Source: Myoxocephalus aenaeus
Lineage: Eukaryota > Chordata > Actinopteri > Perciformes > Cottidae
Direction of reading: 5' to 3'
DNA: 64,000 bases
Assembly: GCA_038501785.1 (NCBI GenBank)
Contig: JBAMJR010000065.1
Span: 7,336,001-7,400,000 of the forward strand
Each line of letters starts with the position of its first letter. Positions within the stretch are counted from its first letter, which is position 1. Of the stretch, positions 48,471 through 58,959 are shown in pieces. The position numbers and the translations under genes were made by a program. The notes under the pieces were generated by a model that was not told where the DNA came from, did not search any database, and saw only the letters and a list, made by a program, of their open reading frames with translations.

Positions 48471-49440
48471 AAAAAATGCAAATTTCCATTTTTATCAATT
48501 CTTGAACACTTAAAAACGTTTAAATGTAGCACCAAATAATAATAACCAAATAAGTGAGCATGGGAATTGTTGTTACCTACTTCCATCAGAATTTTATTCA
48601 GGTTATTATTCATTCTATTTATTTATTTGCCAATTTGTATTTCAGATTTACAATCTCCCTTCTAAAACCATAAAAAAAAACGGAAATGTGAACTTGTCCA
48701 GGACAACCGGACACCCATCTTGTGCCGATAAAGATCCTGTGATGTGATCAAAAGCTCCACGACAACTATTTAATGCAACAATAATTTGGTTTGCGGAGCC
48801 ACAGCATAAATAAACCCCATATAGATGCTAGAAAAGAATAACTTTAGTGTAAAATTGAAGAAGACTGGACATTTCGATGCTTCCAGTAAGTCCCTGTGTG
48901 GTGTCCTTGTTTCACCCAAGGATCTGTACTTGTTATCAGTCACCATCGGCCTTATCAGGGCCGAGGGAGGAGCAGGAGGGACGAGGGAGGAAGGAGAAGC
49001 TCCAGAGAGAGGAAAGACGGAGAGGTGTTGTTGACGAGCCCCATCCCCCCAGCAGACGCCTGCTCCTCCTGTCCTTCTCCGTCTATCCACATCCTCTTTT
49101 TCCTTCACTCCGTCTTGCTTCCTCATTCTTTCCCTCCATTCATTCTTTAATCTTCTTTTAATATCCCTCTCCAACGTATTTCACAAGGCCCCGTCTCCCT
49201 CCACTCTCGACACGTCTCACTCTGCCTCTCAATAGCAGCTGAGGCTATAATAACATTTCAGCCATCCATCAAGCACAGCCAGCTTTGATCAATAAGCACT
49301 TTGAGTCCACTCCACATGCACTGAAGTTAAAATGTCTCCCGTCTGTCTCTGTCAGTACTTATCTCTCTGCTGACAAAGCGGTATTAGACTCAGGGGTGGA
49401 TGACTATTACAGTAGATTTCACAATGCATTTCAGCACAGC
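48471..49440. other. intergenic, no gene recognised
   Basis: Contains a polypurine/polypyrimidine-rich stretch (48955-49170). Its open frames on both strands reflect composition, not a known protein. Confidence 0.5.
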
Positions 49441-49441
49441 G

Positions 49442-49442
<1 letters not shown>

Positions 49443-49472
<30 letters not shown>
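49443..49472. repeat. (GT)15 microsatellite
   Basis: A perfect GT tract. Confidence 0.95.
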
Positions 49473-49474
<2 letters not shown>

Positions 49475-52050
49475 TCAAATGAAACACACAGAGGTGATCC
49501 ATGGCAGCTGCTTATGTCCTTTACAATTCCAATTCATCCTAAAGGATCTAAAGAAGTTGTAAATCCTGATGTGACGTGAATCAGTGTGTCGGTGTTTAAC
49601 GCGGCTGCCCTTTTCCTTTTTGTTTTTTTCGATTTACATCTGAGTTAAAAACACTTTTCAACTTTTGTTTTTGTTGTCAGTCTGAAATCGCACGACAAGT
49701 TGTTGTTTTTTTTTATTCAAAATGTGAAGTAAATGTGGGAGGAAACTGACACGATAACTTTTATTTCATTCACTTCGTTAAAAAAGATCTGATGATTTGT
49801 TTGAACGTGAGAACATTATTCATCACAAAAAAGAGAAGGCATTTTTAGAAAAAAAGGGGAATTTCGTGTCCCAAAAGCTCACACGCTTTGGTGTCACATG
49901 TGGTGACTTTTTATTTTTTTTGCAAGGGCTGGAATTAGCCAATAATGTCGTGGTAACGAACAACACAACAATGCTGAGTCATGCACTAATATCTGGGCTG
50001 TTGAGGCCGGAAAAATTACGAATCATTCTCTGTTTTATTTGAAAGATGTTTAGGTGCTCTGAAGAAGTAAAAGAATCCGATGTAAGAGACAAGTGTCTTT
50101 GCACTTTGACCTGAACGCTAACGTCAGTGTGCTAACAGGCTACTATCCATGCAGATGCTAACAGGCTACTAGCATTAGCGTGGCGATGTTTACCTGTTTC
50201 CCATCTTCCTTGTTCCTTTTTTTGGAAAGTTTTTTTGGAAAGTTTCCAAACAGCTAGAGAGCCATATCACTGTGGCTGACATTTTCTATATTTTCACTTT
50301 ACATGTGCGTTTTCATCGTTGGTATCAGCAGAATAATTTCGAGTCGTGCTTTCCCATCTGGGATCAAGCGAGGTTGCGCAATACACAGTCTCACCATCAG
50401 CACAAATCCGTTTATCTCTCAGTTCATACGAGAGGGAAGTCTTGGTTCATTTATGACCCCACATCACAGGTTAGTGGAGTTCAACTCAACCTACTGGTTT
50501 CATTTGAAGGAGAGGAGAAGAGGTGAACTTGACATTTAGTGTAAGCTATTTTCTCTCTATCCTTTTCTCTTTAGACATTAGAGGTGAATAGGGTAAAGTT
50601 CTGAAGTAGTGAATATCACCATGAAACTTCCCCAGTTGATTTTGTATTATACGTTTTCTGAAATTGTATGTTTAAATGTGAAAATGATACATTATCATAT
50701 TAATTATGTGATTCCTGGACATACATCTGAACGTTGGATGAAGCCAGGTTCAAAATTATTGTTTCATTTTGTTGACTTATTAGAGTCAAAGGTTTTGGAT
50801 ATCTCTTTGTATCACTCCATAGATCTGAAAATACTGTTAACAGCTATGAAAAAAAATCTATATTCACCACGTTTTTAGTAATACCATGTTGTATAAGTCA
50901 GGCTATAAATGATAAATGAACAAATCCCTCAGTAAAAACCTTCATAATATAGAGAGGAACGGAAGTGTAAAGTGTGGTGGATGTAAAGCTGCTGAAGGGG
51001 AGATTTCTAATTTAAAGAAACCAGCCTTTAAAGATATGTATCGTAAAATGACCGACATTGTGAAGACACTACACTGTATTGCAAGTTTTCTTAAATGTTA
51101 TGTTTAAATAAGCATATGAGGCTTCATCTGGTGTTAACCGTTGGTGAATTTACGAGAAATCGACAGACTTAAATAGAAAAACAAGTTACATAAACACCTA
51201 AAAGTGTATTCTGGATGTTTTCGGACCTGTGTCTTTGCCTCGGGTGTCTCGCCTTAATTCTTTAGATGCACTGTGAGGCTGTGGTTGCTGGAGAGTTTAT
51301 AGAGTGGCTTGAATGGAATAAAACAACTACTAAACAACCATAATGTTTACTTCTGGGATATCCTCGAGGCCGTCCTGCTCTCTGCGGTGAAGCTGCATGC
51401 TCAGTGCCGGGGCTGATGTGACTTTTATGGCCTGAACGTGCATCTAAATATCATCAAGCAGGAAATAACATGCACAGTATCACCTGCTATGGAGATTGAA
51501 TTATACATCAACAAGGGAAAGAGAGGAGGAGGAGCAGGAATGCTCTCAAACGGCTCGTCGTGTGCTCGTCTCTGAATCACGTCCACCGCTGAAACTCAAA
51601 CTCAAACCCCATCAGAACTTTGTTTCCTGTCTTCTCGGCTGCCAAGTCCCTTTTATTTTATTTTATTTTCAAAAACAGCTTTTTGTGGCTTCAAGTTTGG
51701 CAGTTTGGTTTCAATAAGCAGCGAGCATTCGTTTTGTGTACAAAGCTTTCCAGAGGAGAGCTTTAAATCTGTGCGGTCTTCTTGTGGCGTAGACTTTTTT
51801 TTTTTTTAAACCACAAGAATGCAAGAATGCATCACCCTGAGCTTTATGTACGTCAGGTTTCTTTTGTGCTCGCTTTAATGCACAGGGCTCCTGCAGAGGT
51901 GGTAACACTTCTTCCTGCCTGGATCACATATAGGTGAAGGGTTGAGAAACGTGAAATGAAGTAAACAAAGTCAGCTTCTTTGAGTTTGTGCGGCCAAGAA
52001 GAAGAAAAAAAACATGTCAGGGCAGGTTTTTATGAATGGAAGTTTTTTTT
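49473..52050. other. intergenic, no gene recognised
   Basis: AT-rich DNA. GCTAAC words of teleost repeats occur near 50118-50180. Open frames at 50272-51107 have no recognised domain and unremarkable composition. Confidence 0.5.
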
Positions 52051-52130
52051 CTTCTTCTTCTTCTTCTTCTTCTTCTTCTTCTTCTTCTTCTTCTTCTTCT
52101 TCTTCTTCTTCTTCTTCTTCTTCTTCTTCC
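52051..52130. repeat. (CTT)26 microsatellite upstream of etv4
   Basis: Eighty bases of pure CTT on the + strand form a perfect polypyrimidine/polypurine mirror repeat. It ends about 95 bp before the first CCAAT box of the presumed etv4 promoter. It generates a false poly-Phe frame and a false poly-Arg frame on the other strand. Confidence 0.97.
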
Positions 52131-52199
52131 TAACTTTCCCTCTCTCTCTTTTTGTGAATGAAAAAAACAACTGGAAAATCCAGTAAAAAAAAAAAAAGC

Positions 52200-52400
52200 T
52201 CGCAGCCTTTGCAAGCGAAGATGATTGGCTGCCCGGGGGCGCAAGCTCCGCCCACGGTTGCTAGGAACCCGACTGCCGGGGCTTCCGATTGGCTCACGCG
52301 GGGGAACCGAGACTTCATTCATAAGTCCGCGTATTCAACCGGACAAAGGAGAGAAATTCGAGCCCTTGAAAGAGGAAATGCACCAATCACGAGCCTCGTC
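52200..52400 (+). promoter_or_regulatory. etv4: probable etv4 promoter (CCAAT/GC-box cluster)
   Basis: A GC-rich island holds inverted CCAAT boxes (ATTGG at 52224-52228 and 52288-52292), a forward CCAAT at 52383-52387 and a GC-box-like CTCCGCCCA near 52247. It lies 0.8-1.0 kb upstream of the etv4 start codon and no other gene is near. The transcription start cannot be fixed. A 5' non-coding exon spliced to the acceptor at 53111-53113 is possible. Confidence 0.45.
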
Positions 52401-53035
52401 TGGCCCGAGCGAGAAAAGCAAGTCTCCCCATTATTCCCCCCCCCCAAAAAAATCATGTCTGTTACAGAAATGACAGCACAGCTGGCGCTCAAAAGTCACC
52501 TCTCTTCCACATAAAGTGCGTTTCAACCCCCTCTTTCTGCTGTTATTACACATGCACCCGTCGAAATAGTTTTGTTGTGTTGCTTTGACGCCACTTTGAT
52601 AATAATAAAAAAAAAAAAAAACAGCTACATCTGTTTCCCGTCACAGTTCCAGGCTGGACTGTTTCCTAAAGAAACTGGAGCCATGGCAATCTGGGCAGAC
52701 GTGGCAAGAAGCCCGAGGAGCAGGCTCCTAAATAACATCATAATAATAATAATAATTCATGCATGATGCATGACCCCCGTCTGATGCTTTTAAATCACTC
52801 ACAGCACAAATAAAGAAAAAGAAAAACTTGCTTTATTCAGCAAAAAAATTAAAAAAATCATAATAATAAATAACGCGGAAAAGAGCTGCTTAAGGTGTAG
52901 AATGAACTTTACCTTAACTTAAAGGTAACGGGTCGTGCTGTCTGTCACACACACACACACACACAGAAAGAGGTTTGTAAAGAGGGCTGCAGCCCGCTGG
53001 GTAATCACTCGCCATCACTTCCCCTCGGCATTTTT

Positions 53036-53086
53036 TTGTGAATGGAGCTCATTATGCATGCAGCCTCCACGCAGCTCCATTCACAA
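53036..53086. repeat. 14-bp perfect inverted repeat, 23-nt spacer
   Basis: TTGTGAATGGAGCT (53036-53049) and its exact complement AGCTCCATTCACAA (53073-53086) flank a 23-nt spacer that contains TTATGCATGC. It ends 25 bp before the putative splice acceptor of the first coding etv4 exon. It could form a hairpin in DNA or RNA, or a paired protein site. Confidence 0.8.
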
Positions 53087-53142
53087 GCAGCGCTCCCTCC
53101 TCTCTCTCTGCAGGCTGCGTGGATCCACTCCACTCAGCCCAG

Positions 53143-53160
53143 ATGACCTCAAACGGTTAA
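53143..53160 (+). CDS. five-codon upstream ORF before etv4
   Basis: ATG at 53143 opens a reading frame MTSNG that stops at TAA 53158-53160, three bases before the etv4 start at 53164 and in the same frame. If the transcript includes this stretch (it lies after the candidate acceptor at 53111-53113), it is a minimal uORF in the leader. Translation is not shown. Confidence 0.45.
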   Translation: MTSNG

Positions 53161-53163
53161 CGG

Positions 53164-53220
53164 ATGGATTATAAAATGGATGGATATTTGGACCAGCAAG
53201 TGCCTTACACTTTAGCAAAT
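53164..53220 (+). CDS. etv4: ETS variant transcription factor 4, first coding exon
   Basis: It encodes MDYKMDGYLDQQVPYTLAN and ends at a GTACGT donor (53221). The frame upstream of ATG 53164 is closed by TAA at 53158-53160, so this is the first possible start. The inner Met5 is a weaker alternative. The GYLDQQVPYT core is the N-terminal signature of ETV4; ETV1 has FYDQQVPYM. ETV4 is a nuclear PEA3-subfamily ETS activator, a classic FGF/ERK target in limb, kidney and neural development. Residues D10-Q-Q-V13-P14 form a COP1-type VP motif, one of the degron sites known in this subfamily. The likely exon start is 53114, after a TCTCTCTCTGCAG acceptor. The gene continues beyond the window. Confidence 0.93.
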
Positions 53221-53287
53221 GTACGTATGGATGAACTCTTCACGTTACTGTTAATGCTCGTGTTTGTGTGACTCTGCTACCGGGCTT

Positions 53288-53330
<43 letters not shown>

Positions 53331-53860
53331 CTCGCGTCTGCACGAGTTTTGGCTGAAGCAGCTGTGTGCGGTGCGCGCGATACAAAACAAAACTACTTCT
53401 CACCCCGCTTAAAACTAACACAACAACACAAAAAAAAAAAATATATCTCTCCACAAAACTGCAGCATGTAGTGCAGTTTTTGGTGGTGTTTGTCCGCGGG
53501 GTTGTGACGCGGATCCTCCGGCTGGAGAGCGCGTCACCGTGCCAAATGGTCACTTTCTTCAGACGCAAACAGCGCGTTTGTTTCCCCCCAGATCGCCTCC
53601 ACAACTGAGAAATGTGTTGTTTTATGAGGAGCTCCATGCTCACACATATGTGTATATATACATATATATAGCTGCAGTAGACTTTCACTCGTATATCTCA
53701 TTATGAACACCTTCTTTCTTCTTCTTCTCTTTGTCAAATGTGTCTTCCCCTTGGGTGCCACTTCAAAAACATGTCATTTTGACACCGATGTGCTGCTCTT
53801 GTCGAGAGTCTCACTTCTCTGTTCACATGTGTGGCTTTTTGTTTGTTTGTTTGGTTGCAG
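53221..53860 (+). other. etv4: etv4 intron 1
   Basis: A 640-bp intron runs from GTACGT to TTGGTTGCAG. A (CT)18 tract sits at 53292-53327, about 70 bp after the donor. A TA/CA-rich run lies near 53645-53670. Confidence 0.9.
53292..53327. repeat. (TC)18 microsatellite in etv4 intron 1
   Basis: A perfect dinucleotide tract of 36 bases. Confidence 0.95.
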
Positions 53861-53951
53861 AAGTCGCATGGAAATGGGCCCCTAAATAGACTGTTGATGG
53901 CAGCGAAAAGGAAATACATGGACACAGAATTACCCCCTCAGGAATCCGAAG
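53861..53951 (+). CDS. etv4: ETS variant transcription factor 4, coding exon 2
   Basis: This 91-nt exon follows TTGGTTGCAG and ends before GTAAAG. It encodes 30 residues, KSHGNGPLNRLLM then AAKRKYMDTELPPQESE, and donates one base to the next codon. The layout corresponds to the human ETV4 stretch SKSPGNGSLREALI...LDSE. The basic KRKYMD part resembles the ETV1 KRKFIN segment. The frame matches its neighbours on both sides. Confidence 0.92.
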
Positions 53952-54150
53952 GTAAAGTAGTGGAAGTCTCTCTTTACGTGACGCATGTTGACATCATATC
54001 AAACCCCACACAGGCAATGTCAGTCTGAGGCTTTGTTGCTGCATTTAAACATCACAAGGAGAATAAGAAGAATATTATAGTGTAACTGGTGGCGTGACAT
54101 TCTGTAAAGTGCTGATTATTCACTCTTTCTTCTTGTCTTTTTTTGTTCAG
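53952..54150 (+). other. etv4: etv4 intron 2
   Basis: A short 199-bp intron runs from GTAAAG to a strong TTTTTTTGTTCAG acceptor. Confidence 0.92.
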
Positions 54151-54198
54151 ACCTCTTCCAGGATTTAAGCCAGCTCCAAGAGACATGGCTCACAGAAG
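54151..54198 (+). CDS. etv4: ETS variant transcription factor 4, coding exon 3 (acidic activation domain, first half)
   Basis: This 48-nt exon encodes DLFQDLSQLQETWLTE, residues 50-65. It is the core of the N-terminal acidic transactivation domain shared by ETV1, ETV4 and ETV5. The hydrophobic F52, L55, L58 and W63 face is the one known in the family to bind the MED25 subunit of Mediator. The exon keeps phase on both sides (split D and A codons). Confidence 0.95.
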
Positions 54199-54689
54199 GT
54201 GAGATTTGCCTGCAGGCTGCTTTTCTTCTTAATTTGTGCTTTTCTGTGACGAGTCTCTCATTAATGACAGTCAGGAGGGTTGATGACGTGTCTGTCGGGA
54301 AAGATTGGCAAACGCAGAGACCTAAAAAAAGGACATACTTTTCCATTTCATTCAACTCTTTTTGGGGATTATATGTCACTTTCCATCGTCGGCTGAAAGC
54401 ATTTCATCACAGGTTGCTTCCAGGTTTATTCTGTCAGTCCAGCAGTGCTACAACAAACACTTATTCATGCACTTTTTTTTTTATTGAAATGCTTTCATAA
54501 AACTTTGGTGAAAAAGACAACCCCGCTAAGCTGCCTTTATAGCTGCTGTCCCAAACTGTCTGATGCAACACACATGCTCATAAACCATACAACACTTTAA
54601 AAAAAAAAGAAGAAAAATGCCAGCGAGAACACAGATGGGACATTATTAGCTTTGAGCATGTCCTATTTTGGCCATGTGGCATGCGTGCC

Positions 54690-54860
54690 AGCCAGCAGCC
54701 AAAGCAAACAAACAGGCTATTTGGCTTGTGTCACTCAGAGGCACATAGCGATGAAATGAGGCCCGGCCAGAGGCGATTGTCAGCTAGTAGACTTAATAAG
54801 TGCAATGATGATGTGAGTGCTAATAGAGTAATTATAATGCATGTCGAGATGGGGGGAAAA
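54690..54860. promoter_or_regulatory. candidate intronic enhancer in etv4 intron 3
   Basis: A repeat-free block with AGTGCAATGATGATG-like and GAGTAATTATAATGCATG words (homeodomain TAATTA at 54829-54834) lies 0.5 kb into the intron. This is a candidate only. Confidence 0.25.
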
Positions 54861-55212
54861 ACAACGCGAGCTGTGAGTCACCGGGCCTGTTTTTGGGTGC
54901 ACGGCAGTGGCAGGACAGGGAGTGTGAACGCGCTTCAGGCTGTGAAGTCAAAAAAAGGAGACGTGCACCACGAGGTGTGAGTTTAGTTTGTGTCCGTTGC
55001 TTTAATGTGGAGGTTTAGCGAGGATGAAACCTGCTTTTAGTTGCTCATGGTCCCTTTGTTTGAGCTCCGCTGTGCAGAATGATGGATGTGTTAACTCTCA
55101 TGTTAAGAAGTTCCAACAAAGTCACTTTTTTTTAATCAAAGCAAAGTACTTTTTCTATGTCTTGAAGTTATGGCAGATTGCATATTCTGTGTAATGAATC
55201 AAGTAATGCTTC

Positions 55213-55300
55213 CAATAATAACTTTATTTATATAGCGCCTTTAAGCTTAAGTGCTTTGACAGACAAAGAAAACCAGAAGCGAGGCAATATGACAACACAA
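55213..55300. repeat. interspersed repeat of the 'TTTATTTATATAGCGCC' type
   Basis: AATAACTTTATTTATATAGC, then AAGTGCTTTGACAGACAAAG, form a retroposon-tail-like piece related to those at 36.3 kb and 40.8 kb. Confidence 0.55.
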
Positions 55301-56600
55301 AGTCCAACAGATAAGTCCAACTAATGTGATATTTAAACTCTGATAACAGTGCAATAGCTGAAACATTAAAAACTAACAGATACAATAAGAACTACTGGCC
55401 ACACAAAGTGTGGTATGGTGCTCTGTTTTTATGGATAAAAAGCAGAAATTCGACAGCCATTTCCCCATAATTCAGAGAAATATGAAGTCACTTCAAAACA
55501 GCACAAGGAGTCCCAGTGTTGACTTTGAGTCACAGTCAGCAGTCGGCCGTGGGGAAGCGCTTGTGTCTCTTCTGAGGGGCCAGACATTTAAATAGAGCCC
55601 TGCTACTGTTTATGGGACACAATGCGGTATCCTATGTTAGCTTTCTCACCTTTTCTCATGCAGCGTCTCAAGCAGACAAAGACCAGAGCCAGAGCCCCAT
55701 AAAGCTGCAACAATGGGTGTCGCTTCAAAGTTGGAGCCTTGTTTGTTTTCACAGGTTTTCACTGTAAAAAAAAAAAAAGCCCCCACACCCCCACCCCTTT
55801 TTAAAGGTTCAGGTTTTCCTACTTACCTCACAGTGGCGGATAGCCTCTCTCGGGTGACTTTGGTTTTATTTGCTCATAGCTGAGATATCGGCCTCTGAGA
55901 TGTATGCAACCACCTCGCTGATATAGTCGAAATGTAGTCTGTGGTGCTCAAAAACGTTGAAAACCCCCCGGATCAAAGCATGTATTTTCTTTCAGACGCA
56001 TCTCTGAGTCACAGAACTTGTGATCGGTGTTCACTGGAACTGCTTTCCCCATGAAAACATGTGAGTGATTAGAAATAGTAATAAGCCACATTGTTATTGA
56101 GGTGGCACTGATATTTAAAAACCTCTGCAAATTAAACCAACAGTATCTGTATGAGTAGCTCCAACGTATGTTTTTTTAAATTATTATTTTATCTACAAAT
56201 TGGGCGGTATCTTGTGGTTGAGTCACAGAGACAATAAATAAAGAAGCAGGACAGGAAGATGGAAGTGTAACTTTATCAAAGTGTTATTTAAGCCTAAGTA
56301 CTGGCTTGTTTTCAGCTTCCCCGGCTAAGACCTCTCCTTTCCTGTTGCATTAATTAAAGACCTTATCATGACTGATTGCAGTTGTGAGGGATTCACCAAG
56401 ACTGTAAAAAGCTGCGTGTGTAGCTGGAGGGAGTTTTTTTCTTCTTCTTCTTCACCAAAAAGCAGAGCGGAAGCGAGCGAGGGAGACGGAGAGGGTGAAG
56501 TACTGAATGGCAAGAGTTCAGGAGCTTGTCACATCTTGTCTCATTTTGGCCTTTAGGTTTATATGACTGGGGCTGCTTAGCTCCTCCCAGGATCTCCCAC

Positions 56601-56621
56601 AGAGAGAGAGAGAGAGAGAGA
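56601..56621. repeat. (GA)10 microsatellite
   Basis: A short GA tract in etv4 intron 3. Confidence 0.9.
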
Positions 56622-56775
56622 AATAGAGATAGAGAGGAAGAAGAAAAAAGTCATCCAAGGTGCCTGGAAGCATCGGGGAGAACATGCGTCTGCGCTCGTA
56701 TAAACACACTTTCCTTCTTGTGCTGACTTGCATCTCAAAGCCCCTGACGAGGTGTTCCTGGAAACAAATCACATG

Positions 56776-56811
56776 CACGTGCACGTGGGAGTGCTCGTGC
56801 ACGTGCACGTG
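56776..56811. promoter_or_regulatory. cluster of four CACGTG E-boxes
   Basis: CACGTG occurs at 56776-56781, 56782-56787, 56800-56805 and 56806-56811 within 36 bases. Together they form two tandem pairs in a self-complementary GTGCAC tract. The sites would suit MYC/MAX/USF-type bHLH dimers. They could equally be a chance repeat expansion. Confidence 0.6.
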
Positions 56812-58905
56812 CACGCCAGGGTTACCATAATGGTGCTCATCCTTCCCCGTGTGTGTGTCTCTCTCTCTCTCTCTCCGGCCTCTTTTACGAGGTCCAGCAT
56901 GTTCCGCTGTGGACACGTTGAAACCAGCGCATGTGATTGATGGCGGTTTCTGCAGAACTAAATATCGGCCCCTGCTCTGTCTCACACAGCAGCTTTATTT
57001 CTCCCGCCCCCTGAGGGCGACAGACGTGAAAAGTTAAAAGGGGGCTAATATTATTACGGTATAGTGAGCCACAGGATGCGGCGTTGTATAAGAAATCGAT
57101 TAAATTTATCTGAACATGCTCCGAGACGCCGTCATCCGGCTTCCTCTGAACAGGAAGGAGCAGTGTGACGACAAGAAAGTGGATTTGAATTTCTTATTTC
57201 CTCTTTTTGCCCTCTGTCGCTCTCTCTTTCTCTTTCTCTTTCTGGTTTTCTGTGTTGTGTGTCATTGTCTGGGAAGCCGTGATTGCGAGAGAAGAGGCTG
57301 TTGAGGTCAGATTTAGGTTCTTGAGTGAGATTACATTCACAGTCAGCGTGGATCCTGCAATTGTCTTCTTTTAAGGGGGATACATTCTGATATTTACGGC
57401 TTTTTGTCCATTTCTAGTGAGCGATTGGCGATAAAGTACCCGCAACATGGTACCACTTTGTTCCGTAGCCCATTACGTCCCTGATTGAGTTCATGATATT
57501 TAATGATAGCCATCAACTTTTCCCCAGTTAGCTCGTACCGTGACGTAAGTGTGAGGAGGCCCGAGCAATGGAAACACTTTATTTTATTTATTTTTGAAAC
57601 CTAGAAACCTGTGGATGGCTGGAGCGTTGCCAGATTAGAAAGGTTGCTCGCCCTGGTTCTGCTCTACGTTTTTGGGTGAGATCATTAAATTCACAGAAAA
57701 TGGCATCACGCTCTATCGTGGTTAAAGTTGAGTCTGACCTCCTCACCCCCGAGCAGGGTGTTGGCAGTCAAATGAGTTGAGCTGTTTGTGTGACTAAAGC
57801 TCCAGAGGGACAATTGTGAATGGGGTTTGGATTCCTAAAAAAAAAATAAAAAAAAAAAGCCTGCACAATAGTGTCTGTCTAGCTCTGCTGCACCTGGGCT
57901 TGGCATCCCTGACTGCTTTTTTTCTTTCTTCATAATTAGATCCTCCATGAGATTCATTATGAGAGAGTGTCTGGTTCAAACTGAAACTGTACGCCGCTGC
58001 AAGTGATTACAGATCAGATGGAGATATGACACGTAACACATCGCCCTATCGACTGCTCTATTTTTACAAGTCATTGTAAGCCGGCAGTATATTTGTCTGT
58101 CGTGGCTTCAAGACTTCTTCTTGATTTGAGTCTGGTTTTCCTGGTTTTGACGGTGAGAGCCAGATGAAATCCAGACCATCGTTAGAGTCCCCGACACTTT
58201 GGGACAAGGTGACTCTGAAAAGCTGGTTCGTCGCACCGCCTGACGGATTTAGCTCGTTTAGCCGGAACAGCCTGTTTAGTCTGTCTGGGTTTCTACAATG
58301 GAAAAAAAAAGGAAGAAGCTGGTTGTAGAAACCTGATTAGTTTGGGTTGTTAATTTAATGATTGGATATCAACCCGCCGTAAGTGGGTTTGCCCCCTTTG
58401 TCTTGATTTACAGACAAAGGTTATGTGATTGTGTGATGAAGTGAAATACAAACAATTACCTGCAATAAATGCTTTTATTGTGAAACGCAGCAGGATGAAA
58501 TACCATTTTCCCTTTTGAAATTAGATTCAAGAATATTGGATTATTTCACATTCTCGTGGTTTCATTTTGTGTTTCTTCGTCCCGTATGGAGCACTTTGCA
58601 TTACGGCCATCGTCGTAAATCAAAAAGGGAACCAGGCTGGCAGGTTAACATCACGCCGTCCAGGAGCTCCGTGTTCTCGCGTATCGATCCACGCGATGAG
58701 CAAAGCGCTGACATGCTGCAAAAAAAATAAAAAACAACCCTGCCTTGAATGAAGCCCAGCCTGGCTCCGACTCCGGTTTCAGGAGAGAGAAATAACACTG
58801 AATGAGGGAGGAAAGGAGAGACGGAGAAAGGTCACATTTTGTCCAAAGTATAACAATGATAATAATAATGTAAAATCTTTTTTTTTTTTTTCTGTGTAAT
58901 TTCAG

Positions 58906-58959
58906 CTCAGGTTCCTGACAGCGACGAGCAGTTTGTCCCCGATTTCCACTCTGAGAACT
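58906..58959 (+). CDS. etv4: ETS variant transcription factor 4, coding exon 4 (acidic domain, second half)
   Basis: This 54-nt exon encodes AQVPDSDEQFVPDFHSEN (residues 66-83) and one base of the next Leu codon before GTGAGT. In human ETV4 the same stretch is AQVPDSDEQFVPDFHSEN, so identity is essentially complete. It finishes the acidic activation domain. E65-A-Q-V68-P69 and E73-Q-F-V76-P77-D78 match the COP1 degron pattern (D/E)xxVP, the known ubiquitin-ligase docking motif of ETV1/4/5. The next exon (expected LAFHS... and a KKEP sumoylation motif) is not found before 64000. The ETS DNA-binding domain is therefore outside the window. Confidence 0.95.

Larger units (their letters stand above)
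54199..58905 (+). other. etv4: etv4 intron 3
   Basis: This 4.7-kb intron has donor GTGAGA and an acceptor after poly(T) ending TTTCAG. It contains a retroposon-tail-like repeat (55213-55300), a GA tract (56601-56621), an E-box cluster (56776-56811), a CTCF-like word (57001-57019) and a stretch at 54690-54860 that resembles conserved non-coding DNA. No exon is missed in it as far as can be judged, because the flanking exons join in frame to a family-typical sequence. Confidence 0.92.

Noticed and set aside
50272..51107. Three consecutive medium open frames as a small gene
   Set aside because: Composition is AT-rich and unremarkable, there is no family resemblance, and no splice or promoter logic joins them.
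52017..52322. Arg-rich 101-residue frame on the minus strand
   Set aside because: It is the translation of the (CTT) tract.
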